Below are positions 63,891 through 64,000 of a stretch of DNA of 64,000 bases, one piece after another. The notes below the pieces were generated by a model. It ran no database searches, had not been told where the DNA came from, and saw nothing but the letters and a program-made list of their open reading frames with translations. This DNA is from Rhodopirellula bahusiensis (GTDB taxonomy: Bacteria; Planctomycetota; Planctomycetia; Pirellulales; Pirellulaceae): positions 372,001 to 436,000 of the forward strand of contig NZ_NIZW01000001.1 in the NCBI RefSeq assembly GCF_002727185.1, given 5' to 3'. Position numbers and translations under genes: made by a program. The stretch's first letter is position 1. Every line of letters starts with the position of its first letter.

Positions 63891-64000
63891 TCGCCACCCA
63901 ATCCTGCCGCAGCGAAGATTGATCCAATCGCAATCATCAAACACGGTCCGACAACGATCGTCATGAACTTATCCATCGGATTGGCGTAAGTTTCCCAGGC
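63857..64000 (-). CDS. Possible membrane protein (partial, C-terminal end)
   Basis: An open frame entering from the right edge on the minus strand and stopping at 63857. It reads AWETYANPMDKFMTIVVGPC, then a hydrophobic stretch (LMIAIGSIFAAAGLGG) and a short polar tail. The hydrophobic helix and normal codon choice suggest a real permease-like C-terminus. It overlaps the 3' end of the GntR gene by 34 bp, tail to tail. Only 47 residues are visible, so the family cannot be named. Confidence 0.4.
   Translation of the reverse strand, partial: AWETYANPMDKFMTIVVGPCLMIAIGSIFAAAGLGGDQASRKDWSES

Noticed and set aside
62976-63944. Open frame of 322 codons on the minus strand
   Set aside because: Antisense to the GntR/FCD regulator; the sense protein has a full winged helix and FCD motifs.

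Overview
The window comes from a Planctomycetota chromosome, most likely a Rhodopirellula-like member of the Pirellulaceae. The evidence is the gene content: DUF1552 and DUF1587/1592/1588/1585 planctomycete-cytochrome proteins, two secreted sulfatases, DUF1080 and FG-GAP secreted proteins, and two large exported proteins that carry the planctomycete N-terminal motif of the LE-x-x-x-x-R-x-LL type. This is inference from families; no rRNA gene is present to confirm it.

Layout. 1-6112: an ExoD-type membrane protein (cut by the left edge), a CHAD protein, and a translationally coupled minus-strand operon xfp - ackA - CYTH-like gene that converts sugar phosphates to acetyl phosphate, ATP and acetate. 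A small desulforedoxin-like protein is divergent from it. 6436-13102: a DUF1080 protein, a beta-helix surface protein and a 1138-residue surface protein built from about eight 69-residue repeats. 13436-27139: a polysaccharide and sulfate-ester degradation block holding a glycosidase/cytochrome fusion, DUF1552, an ankyrin protein, two sulfatases, an acetyl-xylan-esterase-like protein and a PQQ-type propeller. A MITE-like palindrome lies between the ankyrin gene and the first sulfatase gene.

27140-29740 is the mobile or repetitive island. Three copies of a roughly 150-bp unit made of two facing hairpins flank a full-length group II intron (27441-29403), which interrupts one unit exactly beside the base of a hairpin. 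29887-35124: a tightly packed operon aroH - unknown - FHA/sigma-54 activator - TerB-like - coaB - pyrD. 35131-37004: a pentapeptide-repeat protein and a DUF1349-like protein on the minus strand.

37099-49695 (minus strand): a Bat aerotolerance-type operon, moxR - DUF58 - BatD-like - batA - batB/C fusion - batD/E fusion, preceded by a coupled pair of SPFH membrane proteins that ends in a textbook terminator. 49903-53497: rho with a good sigma-70 promoter and a leader of about 550 nt, tRNA-Ser(GGA), a terminator, and L-serine ammonia-lyase. 53614-55704: a Gfo/Idh/MocA oxidoreductase and a secreted EEP-family phosphoesterase/nuclease. 57421-63890: a likely sugar-utilisation cluster of AraB-like kinase, FucI-like isomerase, FG-GAP protein and YidR-like propeller, with a divergent GntR/FCD regulator. 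The right edge cuts a possible membrane protein.

I did not see a CRISPR array, a prophage, a restriction system or a convincing undescribed defence system. The most unusual items are the intron inside the hairpin-doublet island, the palindromic element at an operon junction, the 69-residue-repeat protein, the glycosidase/cytochrome fusion and the CYTH/CHAD pairing beside the phosphoketolase pathway.
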